Source: Herbaspirillum sp. AP02
GTDB taxonomy: Bacteria > Pseudomonadota > Gammaproteobacteria > Burkholderiales > Burkholderiaceae_D
Direction: 5' to 3'
DNA: 64,000 nt
NCBI RefSeq assembly: GCF_015767275.1
Contig: NZ_JADWMY010000008.1
Location: 221,875 to 285,874 of the forward strand
Position numbers and translations under genes: made by a program. Under the pieces are notes generated by a model. That model saw nothing but the letters and a program-made list of their open reading frames with translations. It searched no databases and was not told where the DNA came from. Shown piece after piece: positions 1-9,355 of this stretch. Position 1 is the stretch's first letter; every line of letters begins with the position of its first letter.

Positions 1-556
1 CGTTGACGCGCACGCCCTTGGGGCCGAGCGATTCGGCCAGGTAGCGCACCGACGCTTCCAGCGAGGCCTTGGCCAGGCCCATGGTGTTGTAGTTGGGGAC
101 CACGCGCTCCGAACCCAGGTAGGTCAGGGTCAGCAGGGCGGCGTTGGGCGAGAGCAGCGGCATGGCGGCCTTGGCCATGGCCGGGAAGCTGTACGCCGAA
201 ATGTCGTGGGCGATCTTGAAGCCTTCGCGCGAGAAGCCTTCCAGGAAGTCGCCGGCAATGGCGTCGGCCGGGGCGAAGCCGATGGCATGCACCAAACCGT
301 CGAGCTGGCTCCAGGACTTGCCCAGGTCGGCGAACAAGGCATTGATCTGCTCATCGCTGCCGACGTCGCAATCGAAGATCAGCTTGCTGTCGAACTCTTC
401 GGCGAACTTGGTGATGCGGTCCTTGAAGCGCTCACCGACGTAGGTGAAGGCCAGTTCGGCGCCTTCGCGCTTGCACGCCTGGGCGATGCCGTAGGCGATG
501 GAACGGTTGGACAGCAAGCCGGTGATCAGAATTTTTTTGCCTTGCAGAAATGCCAT
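1..556 (-). CDS. fabI: Enoyl-[acyl-carrier-protein] reductase FabI (3' end outside window)
   Basis: This is the N-terminal 185 codons of a short-chain dehydrogenase-type enoyl-ACP reductase, which does the last, NADH-dependent reduction in each round of fatty acid elongation in the cytosol. The minus strand from 556 reads [19 protein letters not shown], the FabI-type nucleotide-binding start with the atypical glycine motif and SIAYGIA helix. Further on come the DCDV segment, LVHAIGFAP, and the Tyr/Lys active-site region ([12 protein letters not shown]). The frame is open to base 1, so the C-terminal third lies outside the window. FabI is the target of triclosan and isoniazid-like inhibitors in other bacteria. 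The family assignment is very secure; the start is the only ATG that fits the conserved N-terminus. Confidence 0.96.
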   Translation of the reverse strand, partial: MAFLQGKKILITGLLSNRSIAYGIAQACKREGAELAFTYVGERFKDRITKFAEEFDSKLIFDCDVGSDEQINALFADLGKSWSQLDGLVHAIGFAPADAIAGDFLEGFSREGFKIAHDISAYSFPAMAKAAMPLLSPNAALLTLTYLGSERVVPNYNTMGLAKASLEASVRYLAESLGPKGVRVN

Positions 557-880
557 GATGACTCCGTATGGTCCGCCGCGTCCTGCGTAGGGCCGCCTGG
601 CAGGCGGGCGCGCGGGGCGGCCGATGGTGATGGCGACGGTCGCATCGTGCGGCCACCGCGCTGGAACAGACCCGGATTGTAGGGGCTTGCGGCAGGCGCG
701 GCAACCTCTGCCCACTGGCCAGGAGCGCAGGAGTCTGCTGAGCTTAGTCGTTTTAATTGCTTCCCTGTAATCGTTCCTCTATTTACAATGCCCCGGAACA
801 AAATCGTTTCCAGGCCGGTGGGCACGGGACTTGCCTGCCCCCAGATATCAACGCCCGCGACAGCGCAGACAGACAACCGC
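557..880. other. Intergenic region between divergent fabI and yejA
   Basis: This 324-base gap separates fabI (leftward) from the peptide-transporter operon (rightward). A -10-like TACAAT lies at 784-789, but no good -35 is found at 16-18 bases, so the yejA promoter is only tentatively placed here. The coding frame of yejA is open back to 788, but the stretch before 881 does not look like protein and the signal peptide begins at 881. No RNA gene or repeat is seen. Confidence 0.4.
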
Positions 881-2707
881 ATGGTCAAGCCCCTGAAGAC
901 ATCCCGGATTTTCCTTTCCTCCCTGCTGGCCGCCACGCTGGCTTACGCCGCTCCAGCCCACGCCGAGCATGCCTTTTCGCTGTACGACACGCCCAAGTAT
1001 CCGGCCGGCTTCACCCATTTCGACTACGTCAATGCAGACGCGCCACGCCGCGGCACGCTCTATCTGGCCAACCCCGACCGCCGCACCAGCTTCGACAAGT
1101 TCAATCCCTTGTCCCTGAAGGGTGTGGCCGCCGCCGGGCTGGACCAACTGATGTTCGAGACCCTGGCCGTGTCCTCCGCCGACGAGGTCGCGACCGTCTA
1201 CGGCTTGCTGGCCGACGACATGAAGCTGGCGCCGGACCGCATGTCCATGACCTTCCACTTGAATCCCAAGGCGCGCTTCAACAATGGCGACAAGGTCACG
1301 GCCGAGGATGTGAAGTATTCCTACGACACCATCCTGGCCAAGGGGGCGCCGCAATTCAAATCGGTCTTTGCCGATGTGAAGGATTGTGTAGTGGTCGATG
1401 CGGCGACGGTGCGCTTCGACTTCGCCAGCAGCAACCATGAATTGCCGTTGATCGTGGGCAGCGTGCCGGTGTTCTCCAAAAAATGGGCGCAGGGCACCCC
1501 CTTCGACCAGATCCAGCTGACCCCGCCCATCAGCACCGGCCCTTACGTGATCGAGAGCTACGACACCGGCCGCAGCATCACCTACCGCCGCAATCCCGAC
1601 TACTGGGGCAAGGAGGTGCCGGCCCGGCGCGGCATGTTCAACTTCGAGCGCATCGTCTACCGTTTCTACAAGGATGACCTGGCACGCCTGGAAGCCTTCA
1701 AGGCCGGCGAGTTCGACGTGGTGGTGGAATACAGCGCCAAGAACTGGGCGCGCAGCTATACCGGCCCGCAGTTCCGCGACGGTCGCATCATCAAGAAGGA
1801 GTTCAAGCATTCCAATGGTGCCGGCATGCAGGGTTTCGTGATGAACCTGCGGCGCGACCAGTTCAAGGATGTGCGCGTGCGCCAGGCCATCGGGCTGGCG
1901 CTGGACTATGAATGGATGAACCGCCAGCTGTTCTACGGCCAGTACACCCGCATCTACTCCTTCTTCAACAACAGCCAGCTGGCCGCGACCGGCGAGCCGC
2001 AGGGCGACGAGCTGGCCTTGCTGAGGTCGCTGCAGGCCAAGGGCCTGAAGATCGATCCGGCGGTGTTCGGCCCGGCACCCATCCCGCCCTCGACCAATCC
2101 GCCCGCCTCGCTGCGCGCCAACCTGCGCCAGGCCCGCGAACTGCTGGCCCAGGCCGGCTGGGTCTATCGCGATGGCGCGGTACGCAATGCCCAGGGCGTG
2201 GCGCTGTCCTTCGAGATCCTGGATGACCAGAGTTCCATGTCGCGCGTCATCAGCGTGTTTGCGCGCAACCTGCGCACGCTGGGCATCGATGTGGTCCAGC
2301 GCAGCGCCGACTACGCGCTGGTGGCCAAGCGCATGGAAGATTTCGACTTCGACATGACCAGCATTCGCTTTCCCGATACCAGCAGTCCGGGCAATGAACT
2401 GTTCGACATGTTCGGCTCCAAGGCCGCTGATGAAAAAGGTTCCAACAACGCCTGGGGCCTGAAGGACCCGGTGGTGGACCAGCTGGTGCAGGCCGTGGTG
2501 GCGGCCGATACCCGGGTCCGGCTGACCGCTGCAGCGCGGGCGCTGGACCGGGTGCTGCTGCACAAGTACATCGTGGTGCCGCACTGGTATTCGTCCACCC
2601 ACCGTATCGCCTACCAGAACCGCTTCGGCATCCCGCAGGTAGCACCGCTGTATTACCAGGCCGATCCCTATGTGATCAGCACCTGGTGGGAAGAGAAGGG
2701 GCGTTGA
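881..2707 (+). CDS. yejA: Periplasmic oligopeptide/microcin C-binding protein, YejA-like (SBP family 5)
   Basis: This 608-residue extracellular solute-binding protein belongs to family 5. It would capture peptides in the periplasm and hand them to the YejBEF importer encoded directly downstream; in enterobacteria that system takes up microcin C and defence peptides. The start at 881 gives a clean Sec signal (MVKPLKTSRIF, hydrophobic core, cleavage after AHA at about residue 28). The open frame from 788 would put 31 unlikely residues before it. The mature part carries family landmarks such as FNKFNPLSLKG-like text early on, STGPYVIESYDTGRSITYRR-type strands and a lobe II ending in a Trp-rich tail. 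It is followed by 58 non-coding bases before yejB. The substrate is inferred from the family and operon, not visible in the sequence. Confidence 0.9.
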   Translation: MVKPLKTSRIFLSSLLAATLAYAAPAHAEHAFSLYDTPKYPAGFTHFDYVNADAPRRGTLYLANPDRRTSFDKFNPLSLKGVAAAGLDQLMFETLAVSSADEVATVYGLLADDMKLAPDRMSMTFHLNPKARFNNGDKVTAEDVKYSYDTILAKGAPQFKSVFADVKDCVVVDAATVRFDFASSNHELPLIVGSVPVFSKKWAQGTPFDQIQLTPPISTGPYVIESYDTGRSITYRRNPDYWGKEVPARRGMFNFERIVYRFYKDDLARLEAFKAGEFDVVVEYSAKNWARSYTGPQFRDGRIIKKEFKHSNGAGMQGFVMNLRRDQFKDVRVRQAIGLALDYEWMNRQLFYGQYTRIYSFFNNSQLAATGEPQGDELALLRSLQAKGLKIDPAVFGPAPIPPSTNPPASLRANLRQARELLAQAGWVYRDGAVRNAQGVALSFEILDDQSSMSRVISVFARNLRTLGIDVVQRSADYALVAKRMEDFDFDMTSIRFPDTSSPGNELFDMFGSKAADEKGSNNAWGLKDPVVDQLVQAVVAADTRVRLTAAARALDRVLLHKYIVVPHWYSSTHRIAYQNRFGIPQVAPLYYQADPYVISTWWEEKGR

Positions 2708-2765
2708 AGATGAAGCACGCAACGATGTCCGGCCAGGCCGGTCTTGAACGAGGATGCCTGCAGTC

Positions 2766-3836
2766 ATGAATATCTGGTCCTACATTTTGAAGCGGGTGCT
2801 GTTGATGATCCCTACGCTCTTCGGCGTGGTCGCCATCACCTTTGCCGTGATCCAGTTCGTACCGGGCGGCCCGGTGGAACAGGCCATGCTGGAGATGAAA
2901 GGGCGCGGCGGCGGCGGTGAAGCCTCCGGCGGTGGCGCCGCCAGCGGGGCCTCGGCCTATCGCGGCCGGCAGGGCATCGACGAACAACGCATCGAGGAAA
3001 TCAAGAAACTCTACGGCTTCGACAAGCCCCCGGTGGAGCGCTTCTGGAGCATGCTCAAGGGCTTCCTCACCTTCGACCTGGGCAAGAGCTTCTACCACCA
3101 TGGCGATGTCTGGACCTTGGTCAAATCCAAACTGCCGGTGTCCATCAGCATCGGCCTGTGGACCTTCTTCCTGAGCTACCTGATCTCGGTGCCGCTGGGC
3201 ATCGCCAAGGCGGTGCGCGAGGGTAGCCGGTTCGATGTCGCCACCACCGGCCTGGTGCTGGTCGGCTATTCCATCCCCGGTTTCGTGCTGGGGGTGTTCC
3301 TGCTGGTGGTGTTCGCCGGTGGTAGCTTCGTGCAATGGTTCCCGCTGCGGGGGCTGACCTCGGACAACTGGGCCAGCCTGTCGCTGGTGGGCAAGATCAC
3401 CGACTATCTCTGGCATATCACGCTGCCGGTAGCGGCCTCGGTGATCGGCGCCTTTGCGATCATCACCATGCTGACCCGCAACACCTTCCTCGAAGAAATC
3501 CGCAAGCAGTACGTCCTGACCGCGCGCGCCAAGGGGCTGTCCGAGCGCAAGGTGCTCTACAAGCACGTCTTCCGCAATGCCCTGATCCCGCTGGTGACCG
3601 GTTTTCCCTCGGCCTTCATTGCGTCCTTCTTCGCCGGCAGCCTGTTGATCGAGACCCTGTTCTCGCTGGACGGCATGGGTCTGCTGGCCTATGAATCGGC
3701 GATCCGGCGCGACTATCCGGTGGTGATGGGCACGCTCTATCTTTTCACCCTCATCGGTCTTGTGGTGAAGTTGCTGGGTGACCTCTGCTATGTGTGGGCC
3801 GACCCGCGCGTCCAATTCGAAAGCCTGGCGAAATGA
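2766..3836 (+). CDS. yejB: Peptide ABC transporter permease, YejB-like
   Basis: This is a 356-residue inner-membrane permease of the DppB/OppB class and one of the two channel subunits of the Yej importer. MNIWSYILKRVLLMIPTLFG at the N-terminus is typical of YejB. About six membrane segments follow, and the EAA loop (EEIRKQYVLTARAKGLSE) that docks to the ATPase lies near residue 240. The start at 2766 is preferred over ATG 2754 because 2754 abuts the GAGG Shine-Dalgarno sequence. A glycine/alanine/serine-rich stretch at about residues 42-62 sits in the first periplasmic loop and looks like a low-complexity insertion. The stop overlaps the start of yejE (ATGA), so translation is probably coupled. 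Confidence 0.92.
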   Translation: MNIWSYILKRVLLMIPTLFGVVAITFAVIQFVPGGPVEQAMLEMKGRGGGGEASGGGAASGASAYRGRQGIDEQRIEEIKKLYGFDKPPVERFWSMLKGFLTFDLGKSFYHHGDVWTLVKSKLPVSISIGLWTFFLSYLISVPLGIAKAVREGSRFDVATTGLVLVGYSIPGFVLGVFLLVVFAGGSFVQWFPLRGLTSDNWASLSLVGKITDYLWHITLPVAASVIGAFAIITMLTRNTFLEEIRKQYVLTARAKGLSERKVLYKHVFRNALIPLVTGFPSAFIASFFAGSLLIETLFSLDGMGLLAYESAIRRDYPVVMGTLYLFTLIGLVVKLLGDLCYVWADPRVQFESLAK

Positions 3837-4879
3837 GCATGACCCCATCCTTGGCCCCGTCCATCTCGCCCAGCCGTCGCATCTGGCTGCGCTTTTGCGC
3901 CGACCGTACCGGTTACTGGAGCCTGGTGCTGTTTTCCATCCTGTTCGTGCTGAGCCTGGGCGCGGAGCTGATCTCCAACGACAAGCCGCTGCTAGCCAGC
4001 TACCAGGGCAAGCTGATGTTCCCGATGCTGCAGGATTATTCGGACAAAAGCTTCGGGGGCGATTTCGATTCACCGGCCGACTATCTCGATCCCTTCATCG
4101 AGCAGCAATTCCACAAGGACGGCAATTGGGTCATCTACCCGCCCAACCGCTACAGCTACAACACGCTGAACTACTTCGCAAAGCAGCCCAACCCGGCCGA
4201 GCCTTCGGGCGAGAACTGGCTGGGCACCGATGATCGCGGTCGCGATGTGTTTGCCCGACTGCTCTACGGCTTCCGTGTCTCGGTATTGTTCGGCATGGCA
4301 CTGACCTTCATCGGCGTGGTGCTGGGCGTGGCCGCAGGTGCCGTGCAGGGCTACTTCGCCGGCCGCACCGACCTGGTCACCCAGCGCCTGCTGGAAATCT
4401 GGGGCTCCATGCCGGAGCTCTACCTGCTGATCATCTTTTCCTCGATCTTCCAGCCCAGCCTGGGACTGCTGCTGGTGTTGCTGTCGCTGTTTGGCTGGAT
4501 GAGCCTGTCGGATTACGTGCGCGCCGATTTCCTGCGCAACCGCAATCTCGAATACGTGCAAGCTGCCCGCGCCCTGGGCTTGCCGGACCGCTTGATCATC
4601 TGGCGGCACGTCCTGCCCAATAGCATGACCACGGTGGTGACCTTCCTGCCCTTCCGCATGAGTGCGGCCATCCTGGCGCTGACCAGCCTGGACTTCCTCG
4701 GCCTGGGCGTGCCGCCCTCCACACCCAGCCTGGGCGAGCTGCTGGCGCAGGGCAAGAACAATCTCGATGCGTGGTGGATCGCGCTGTCCACCTTCGTGGT
4801 GCTGACCGTGACCCTGCTGCTGCTGACCAATATCGGCAATGCCCTGCGCAATGCCCTGGATGTGCGGAGGAAGGCATGA
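3833..4879 (+). CDS. yejE: Peptide ABC transporter permease, YejE-like
   Basis: This 348-residue DppC/OppC-type permease is the second channel subunit of the Yej importer. It has the long first periplasmic segment with the NWLGTDDRGRDVFARLLYG motif that marks this class at about residues 125-145. Five further hydrophobic segments follow, with an EAA loop (RNRNLEYVQAARALGLPDR) near residue 235. The start at 3833 overlaps the yejB stop as ATGA, and the end overlaps the yejF start in the same way (4876-4879), which is strong evidence for one co-translated unit. Upstream codons in the same frame are shadow of yejB. Confidence in class is high; the exact substrate is inferred. Confidence 0.92.
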   Translation: MSMTPSLAPSISPSRRIWLRFCADRTGYWSLVLFSILFVLSLGAELISNDKPLLASYQGKLMFPMLQDYSDKSFGGDFDSPADYLDPFIEQQFHKDGNWVIYPPNRYSYNTLNYFAKQPNPAEPSGENWLGTDDRGRDVFARLLYGFRVSVLFGMALTFIGVVLGVAAGAVQGYFAGRTDLVTQRLLEIWGSMPELYLLIIFSSIFQPSLGLLLVLLSLFGWMSLSDYVRADFLRNRNLEYVQAARALGLPDRLIIWRHVLPNSMTTVVTFLPFRMSAAILALTSLDFLGLGVPPSTPSLGELLAQGKNNLDAWWIALSTFVVLTVTLLLLTNIGNALRNALDVRRKA

Positions 4880-6465
4880 GCGGCCCCCTGCTGGAAGTGA
4901 AGGACCTGACGGTGCGCTTCGGCGACACCGTGGTGGTGGACCGCGTCAGTTTTTCCATTGCCCCTGGCGAGAAGTTCGCGCTGGTGGGGGAGTCCGGGTC
5001 GGGCAAGACCGTCTCCTCGCTGGCGGTGCTGCAACTGAACCAGGACGCGCGCTATGAGGGCAGCATCCTGCTCGACGGCCAGGACGTGCTGCAGAAGAGC
5101 GAGCGCCAGATGCAGCAGGTGCGTGGCAACGACGTGGCGATGATCTTCCAGGAGCCGATGACGGCCCTGAACCCGCTCTTCACCATTGGCAACCAGATCG
5201 CCGAGGTGTTGATGCATCACGAAGCCATCGACGCCCGCGAGGCCGCCCGGCGTGCCGTAGCCTTGCTGGAAAAGACCGGCATCCCCGAGCCGGCGCGCCG
5301 GGCGCTGTCCTACCCGCATGAGCTGTCAGGTGGCCAGCGTCAGCGCGCCATGATCGCCATGGCCCTGGCCTGCAAGCCCAAGCTGCTCATTGCCGATGAG
5401 CCGACCACGGCCCTGGACGTGACCATCCAGGTGCAGATCCTGGCCTTGCTGAACCAGTTGCAGCGTGAGGAGAACATGGCCGTGCTCATCATCTCGCACG
5501 ACCTGAACCTGGTACGCCATTTCGCCGACCGCGTGGGCGTGATGGAGAAAGGCAAGCTGGTGGAAAGTGCCAGCGTGCCCGAACTGTTCGCCAACCCCCA
5601 GCAACCGTACACGCGCAAGCTGCTGCAAAGCCGGCCGCAGCGCAATGCCGCCGATGTCCCCGGGGACGCGCCGGTGGTGTTGCAGGCCGAGAAATTGCGC
5701 TGCACCTACCAGATCAAGCAGGGCTGGTTCGCCAAGCGCGCCTTCCATGCGGTCGATGGCATTGACCTGCAATTGCGGCGCGGCGAGACCCTCGGCATCG
5801 TCGGCGAATCGGGTTCCGGCAAGTCCACGCTGGGCATGGCCCTGCTGCGACTGTCGTCGGCCAGCGTGGCGGGCAGCATCCGCTTTGACGGCGTGCCGAT
5901 TTCGGAGCGAAGCAGTCGCGACCTGCGGCCTCTGCGCGCGCGCATGCAGGTGGTGTTCCAGGACCCGTTCGCTTCACTCTCGCCACGTCGTACGGTGGAG
6001 CAGATCGTCGGCGAAGGCCTGGCCCTGCACCATCCCGGTCAGAGCCTCGAACAGCAGCGCCAGGCGATCGTCGCCGCGCTGGAAGAGGTAGGGCTGACGG
6101 CGGCCGTGCTGGAACGGTATCCCCACGAATTCTCCGGTGGCCAGCGCCAGCGCATCGCCATTGCCCGCGCACTGGTGCTGCAGCCGGAACTGCTGCTGCT
6201 GGACGAGCCGACCTCGGCGCTGGACGTGACCGTGCAGCAGCAGGTACTGCAGCTGCTTGCCGACCTGCAGCGCCGGCATGGCCTGGCCTATCTCTTCATC
6301 ACCCACGACCTGGCGGTGGTGCAGGCGATGGCGCATCAGGTGATTGTGATGAAGGACGGCAAAGTCGTCGAAAGCGGCGCCACGGCGCAGGTCCTGCAGC
6401 AACCGCAACAGGAATACACGCGTCGCCTGGTGGCGGCGGCCACCTACGCCGAAACGGCGGGCTGA
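4876..6465 (+). CDS. yejF: Peptide ABC transporter, fused double ATPase, YejF-like
   Basis: This 529-residue protein holds two complete ABC ATPase domains in one chain, the YejF arrangement, whereas Opp and Dpp systems use separate D and F subunits. Domain 1 has Walker A GESGSGKT at residues 38-45, signature LSGGQRQR near 155 and Walker [13 protein letters not shown]. Domain 2 has Walker [10 protein letters not shown] near 309, signature [15 protein letters not shown] and [12 protein letters not shown]. Both have the extra oligopeptide-transporter C-terminal segment (QPYTRKLL and QEYTRRLV). It powers import through YejB and YejE. The start is the ATG in the ATGA overlap with yejE, preceded by AGGAAGG. 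A terminator follows at 6491-6525. Confidence 0.94.
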   Translation: MSGPLLEVKDLTVRFGDTVVVDRVSFSIAPGEKFALVGESGSGKTVSSLAVLQLNQDARYEGSILLDGQDVLQKSERQMQQVRGNDVAMIFQEPMTALNPLFTIGNQIAEVLMHHEAIDAREAARRAVALLEKTGIPEPARRALSYPHELSGGQRQRAMIAMALACKPKLLIADEPTTALDVTIQVQILALLNQLQREENMAVLIISHDLNLVRHFADRVGVMEKGKLVESASVPELFANPQQPYTRKLLQSRPQRNAADVPGDAPVVLQAEKLRCTYQIKQGWFAKRAFHAVDGIDLQLRRGETLGIVGESGSGKSTLGMALLRLSSASVAGSIRFDGVPISERSSRDLRPLRARMQVVFQDPFASLSPRRTVEQIVGEGLALHHPGQSLEQQRQAIVAALEEVGLTAAVLERYPHEFSGGQRQRIAIARALVLQPELLLLDEPTSALDVTVQQQVLQLLADLQRRHGLAYLFITHDLAVVQAMAHQVIVMKDGKVVESGATAQVLQQPQQEYTRRLVAAATYAETAG

Positions 6466-6490
6466 CGCGGCGGCAACGCCAAAAAAGAAA

Positions 6491-6550
6491 ACCCGAAGTC
6501 CGGATCAGCTCCGGGGCTTCGGGTCCATGCAGACTGCAGTTGTTTTTCTT
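6491..6550 (+). terminator. Rho-independent terminator after yejF
   Basis: The arms ACCCGAAG..TCCGGA and TCCGGGGCTTCGGGT (about 6491-6525) form a strong stem around a short loop. It is flanked by an A-run at 6481-6490 and a T-rich stretch at 6540-6550. It lies between yejF (+) and mltD (-), which converge, and could serve both. Confidence 0.7.
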
Positions 6551-6623
6551 TTCTCGTGCTTGAGGCGCGATTTTTTTGTAATGGGTGGTCAAGCCACCCG
6601 GGTCTCCTCCGGCATCTTCCGGA

Positions 6624-8156
6624 TCATTGCTTGCGTGCGCCGTTGCCCGAGGCCAGGGTCAGTGGCTTGCCGGCCACCTTGCGGGCCGGCGCTGGCGCTA
6701 CCTTACGGACTGGCGCCTTGGCGGCTGCCACCTGACGCCGCGCCGGTGCGGCGCGATGATTGGCGGCCACACGTGCAGGCGCAGCATGCGCGGCCGCATT
6801 GGGAACCTGCAACTGCAGGCTCTGGCCGGCGGCCAGCGTATCGCGCTTCAGCCCATTCCATTCCTTGATCTGCGCCACGCTCACACGATAGCGACCGGCG
6901 ATGCCGGCCAGGGTGTCGCGCTTGCCGGCCTTGACGTAGATGCGGCGGGTTTCCGGCGCGTCCGGGGCAATGGCCAGGCGGGCGTTGTCGGCGATTTCAG
7001 GGGTCAGGTCGGTATCGAGCGCGGCGGTTTCCTCGGTCTTGGGCACCAGGATGGTGGAGCCAGCCTTCAGGACCATGCGCGGCGGAATCTGGTTGACGCT
7101 GCGGATCACTTCGGGGGTCGTGCCGAACTTGCTGGCGATGGTCTCGATACGCTCGCGGGCGCTGGAGACGGTGTGGGCGGTCCAGGTCGAGAAGGCCTGT
7201 GTCCACTTGGACATGTTGGCCTTGAACTTCTCGGCATTGTTTTCGGGCAGCAGGATCTTGGTGTCTTCGCCGCCGATGATCACCGGGCGGTTGAACTGCG
7301 GATTGAGCGCCTTGAATTCATCCAGCGACAGTTCGGCCAGTTGCGCTGCAACCTTGACGTCGATGTTGCGGGTCTTGCCGATGGTGACGAAGTAGGGCTG
7401 GTTGTCGACCTTGGGCAGGGCGATGTCGTAGCTGGCCGGGTTGGCGATGATGTTCTTGACCGCCTGCAGCTTGGGTACGTAGTTGCGGGTCTCGTTGGGC
7501 ATCTGCGCCGACAGGGTGTTGAAGTCGATCGGCAGGCCGGCGGCCAGGTTGCGGTTCACGGCACGCTGCACCGAGCCTTCGCCCCAGTTGTAGGCCGCCA
7601 GGGCCAGCTGCCAGTCGCCGAACATGCCGTAGAGCTTCTGCAGGTAGGTCAGCGCCGCATCGGTCGAGGCCAGCACATCGCGGCGCTCGTCGGTGAACAT
7701 GTTCTGCTTGAGGTTGTAGTCACGCCCGGTGGAGGGGATGAACTGCCACATGCCGGCGGCCTTGGCAGTGGACAGCGCCTCCGGATTGAAGGCCGATTCG
7801 ATGAAGGGCAGCAGCGCCAGTTCGGTCGGCATGCCGCGCTTTTCCAGCTCCTGCACCACGTGGAACAGGTAGCGCGAAGCGCGCACCGTGGTGCGCTGGA
7901 TGTAGTCGGGACGGGAGCTGTACCACTGGGTCTGGCTCTCCACCAGCGCATTGTCCAGATCAGGAATCCCGAAGCCCTTGCGGATGCGTGTCCAGATGTC
8001 GATGTCGTTCATCCCAGGCAGGGCATTGCCGGCCAGTTCGGGATTGATCGCATTGAAGGGAGCGGGGTAGATCGAGATATCGTTGGCGTAGGAGAGCAGC
8101 GGGGTGCCAGCGCAGAACAGGGCGGCAATGGCAAGTTGTTTCAAAGTACGCTGCAT
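6624..8156 (-). CDS. mltD: Membrane-bound lytic murein transglycosylase D with LysM repeats
   Basis: This 510-residue exported enzyme cleaves the MurNAc-GlcNAc bond of peptidoglycan to give 1,6-anhydro ends. From 8156 it reads MQRTLKQLAIAALFCAG, a signal peptide cleaved near residue 23 (no lipobox Cys at the expected place, so probably periplasmic rather than lipidated). The SLT domain has the catalytic Glu in LALLPFIESAFNPEA followed by GMWQFIPSTGRDY and AYNWGEGSVQRAV. Two LysM-like carbohydrate-binding modules follow (about residues 310-355 and 395-440), then an Ala/Pro/Arg/Lys-rich basic tail of about 60 residues. The frame is open to 8375, but upstream residues are not protein-like. A promoter candidate lies at 8392-8421. 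Confidence 0.93.
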   Translation of the reverse strand: MQRTLKQLAIAALFCAGTPLLSYANDISIYPAPFNAINPELAGNALPGMNDIDIWTRIRKGFGIPDLDNALVESQTQWYSSRPDYIQRTTVRASRYLFHVVQELEKRGMPTELALLPFIESAFNPEALSTAKAAGMWQFIPSTGRDYNLKQNMFTDERRDVLASTDAALTYLQKLYGMFGDWQLALAAYNWGEGSVQRAVNRNLAAGLPIDFNTLSAQMPNETRNYVPKLQAVKNIIANPASYDIALPKVDNQPYFVTIGKTRNIDVKVAAQLAELSLDEFKALNPQFNRPVIIGGEDTKILLPENNAEKFKANMSKWTQAFSTWTAHTVSSARERIETIASKFGTTPEVIRSVNQIPPRMVLKAGSTILVPKTEETAALDTDLTPEIADNARLAIAPDAPETRRIYVKAGKRDTLAGIAGRYRVSVAQIKEWNGLKRDTLAAGQSLQLQVPNAAAHAAPARVAANHRAAPARRQVAAAKAPVRKVAPAPARKVAGKPLTLASGNGARKQ

Positions 8157-8391
8157 GTGGGCGATATCCTGTGCCAGAGGCAAAAGTTTGCGTGCGGCGC
8201 TTCCGTTGCAGAGCTGTGATTGAAGCTCGACACCTCCTGCCGGCGGGGTCCGGATCAGTCCGATCACGGTCGCGTGCAGGTTGACGGTAATGCAAGGTCG
8301 GAAGCTGCGAGTTTCCCCGGCGTGGTGCAGGGCGGACACCGGTTCGTAAAAAATCGTAAAAACGCTGGTGCCCACATTGGGGAATTGGAGG

Positions 8392-8421
8392 AGTGTACGG
8401 AAGACCCTTTTTCGCAGTCAA
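8392..8421 (-). promoter_or_regulatory. Candidate sigma-70 promoter for mltD
   Basis: Read on the minus strand, TTGACT (8416-8421) and TACACT (8392-8397) are separated by 18 bases, a good sigma-70 match. It lies in the 342-base gap between gloB and mltD and would give a leader of about 230 bases. Nothing else is evident in this gap. Confidence 0.5.
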
Positions 8422-8498
8422 GTAAAAATTGGCGCCTGTTACAAAGCCAAGTCCTTGATTTGCAGGGAATTGCGCCCTAATTTTCCCCCAACGTCGGT

Positions 8499-9338
8499 CT
8501 ATCTGTAGGTATTTTTCCATTCGCGCAGCGCCGCAAAGCTACTAACTTCGTCCAATTGCGCCAAACGGCCTGCCTTCTGCAGGGATTGATGGATTTCCGG
8601 TGAGATCGCCCGCAGGAAGGGATTGGTCTCGCGCTCCAGCCCGATGGTGCTGGGCACGGTAGGCAGGCCTTGCTCGCGGCGGGCGCGCTCGCGGACGATG
8701 CGGGCCGCCAGCTCGGCATTGCCGGGTTCCACCTCGGCGGCAAACTTCAGGTTCGACAGGGTGTACTCGTGGGCGCAATAGACCTGGGTGGTGGCCGGCA
8801 GGCTGGCCAGTTTGCCCAGGGAATCCAGCATCTGCTGCGGGCTGCCCTCGAACAGCCGTCCACATCCGCCGGCAAAGAGCGTGTCGCCACAGAAGAGCAT
8901 CTGCTGCCGGGCGCTGTAGTAGGCGAGGTGACCCAGGGTATGACCCGGGACCTCGATGACCTCCAGTTGCAAGCCCAACGCGGTGATGTTGACCTGTTCG
9001 TTCCCGTGCAGCGGGACGGTGATCCCCTTGATGCGGGATTGTTCACGTGCAGGACCATAGACCGGAACGACAGGGAAGTCGTCGCTCACCGCCTGCCTTG
9101 CCAGCTCGACCACGCCGCCGACATGGTCAGCATGATGATGAGTCAGTAGAATAGCGGCCAACGTCAGGCCTTCGGCCTGCAATGCGGCCAGTACGGGCGT
9201 GGCATCGCCGGGATCGACCACGGCGGCGTAGCGCCCGTCGTGGATGATCCACAGGTAGTTGTCGTCGAACGCCGGTACGGCCAGGACGTCCAATGAAGTT
9301 TTCTGATCTGCTTGAGCTGGCTTGGCTGGCTGGGTCAT
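8499..9338 (-). CDS. gloB: Hydroxyacylglutathione hydrolase (glyoxalase II)
   Basis: This 279-residue metallo-beta-lactamase-fold thiolesterase hydrolyses S-D-lactoylglutathione to D-lactate and glutathione, the second step of methylglyoxal detoxification. The core begins with [17 protein letters not shown]. It carries the metal-binding [12 protein letters not shown] motif, [17 protein letters not shown] with the bridging Asp, and [14 protein letters not shown]. The chosen start adds about 17 polar residues compared with many GloB proteins; a later start is not available as ATG, so 9338 is kept. It is divergent from the methyltransferase gene at 9356 with only 17 bases between, so each promoter must lie partly within the other gene. 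Confidence 0.95.
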   Translation of the reverse strand: MTQPAKPAQADQKTSLDVLAVPAFDDNYLWIIHDGRYAAVVDPGDATPVLAALQAEGLTLAAILLTHHHADHVGGVVELARQAVSDDFPVVPVYGPAREQSRIKGITVPLHGNEQVNITALGLQLEVIEVPGHTLGHLAYYSARQQMLFCGDTLFAGGCGRLFEGSPQQMLDSLGKLASLPATTQVYCAHEYTLSNLKFAAEVEPGNAELAARIVRERARREQGLPTVPSTIGLERETNPFLRAISPEIHQSLQKAGRLAQLDEVSSFAALREWKNTYR

Positions 9339-9355
9339 GAGGCGCGAAAGAAGAG

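Noticed and set aside
848..2767. Long minus-strand reading frame of 639 codons opposite yejA
   Set aside because: It is the antisense shadow of a well-supported gene in GC-rich DNA; its His/Gly/Arg-rich translation matches no family.
6585..8219. 544-codon plus-strand frame opposite mltD
   Set aside because: Antisense shadow of the transglycosylase; no recognisable protein features.
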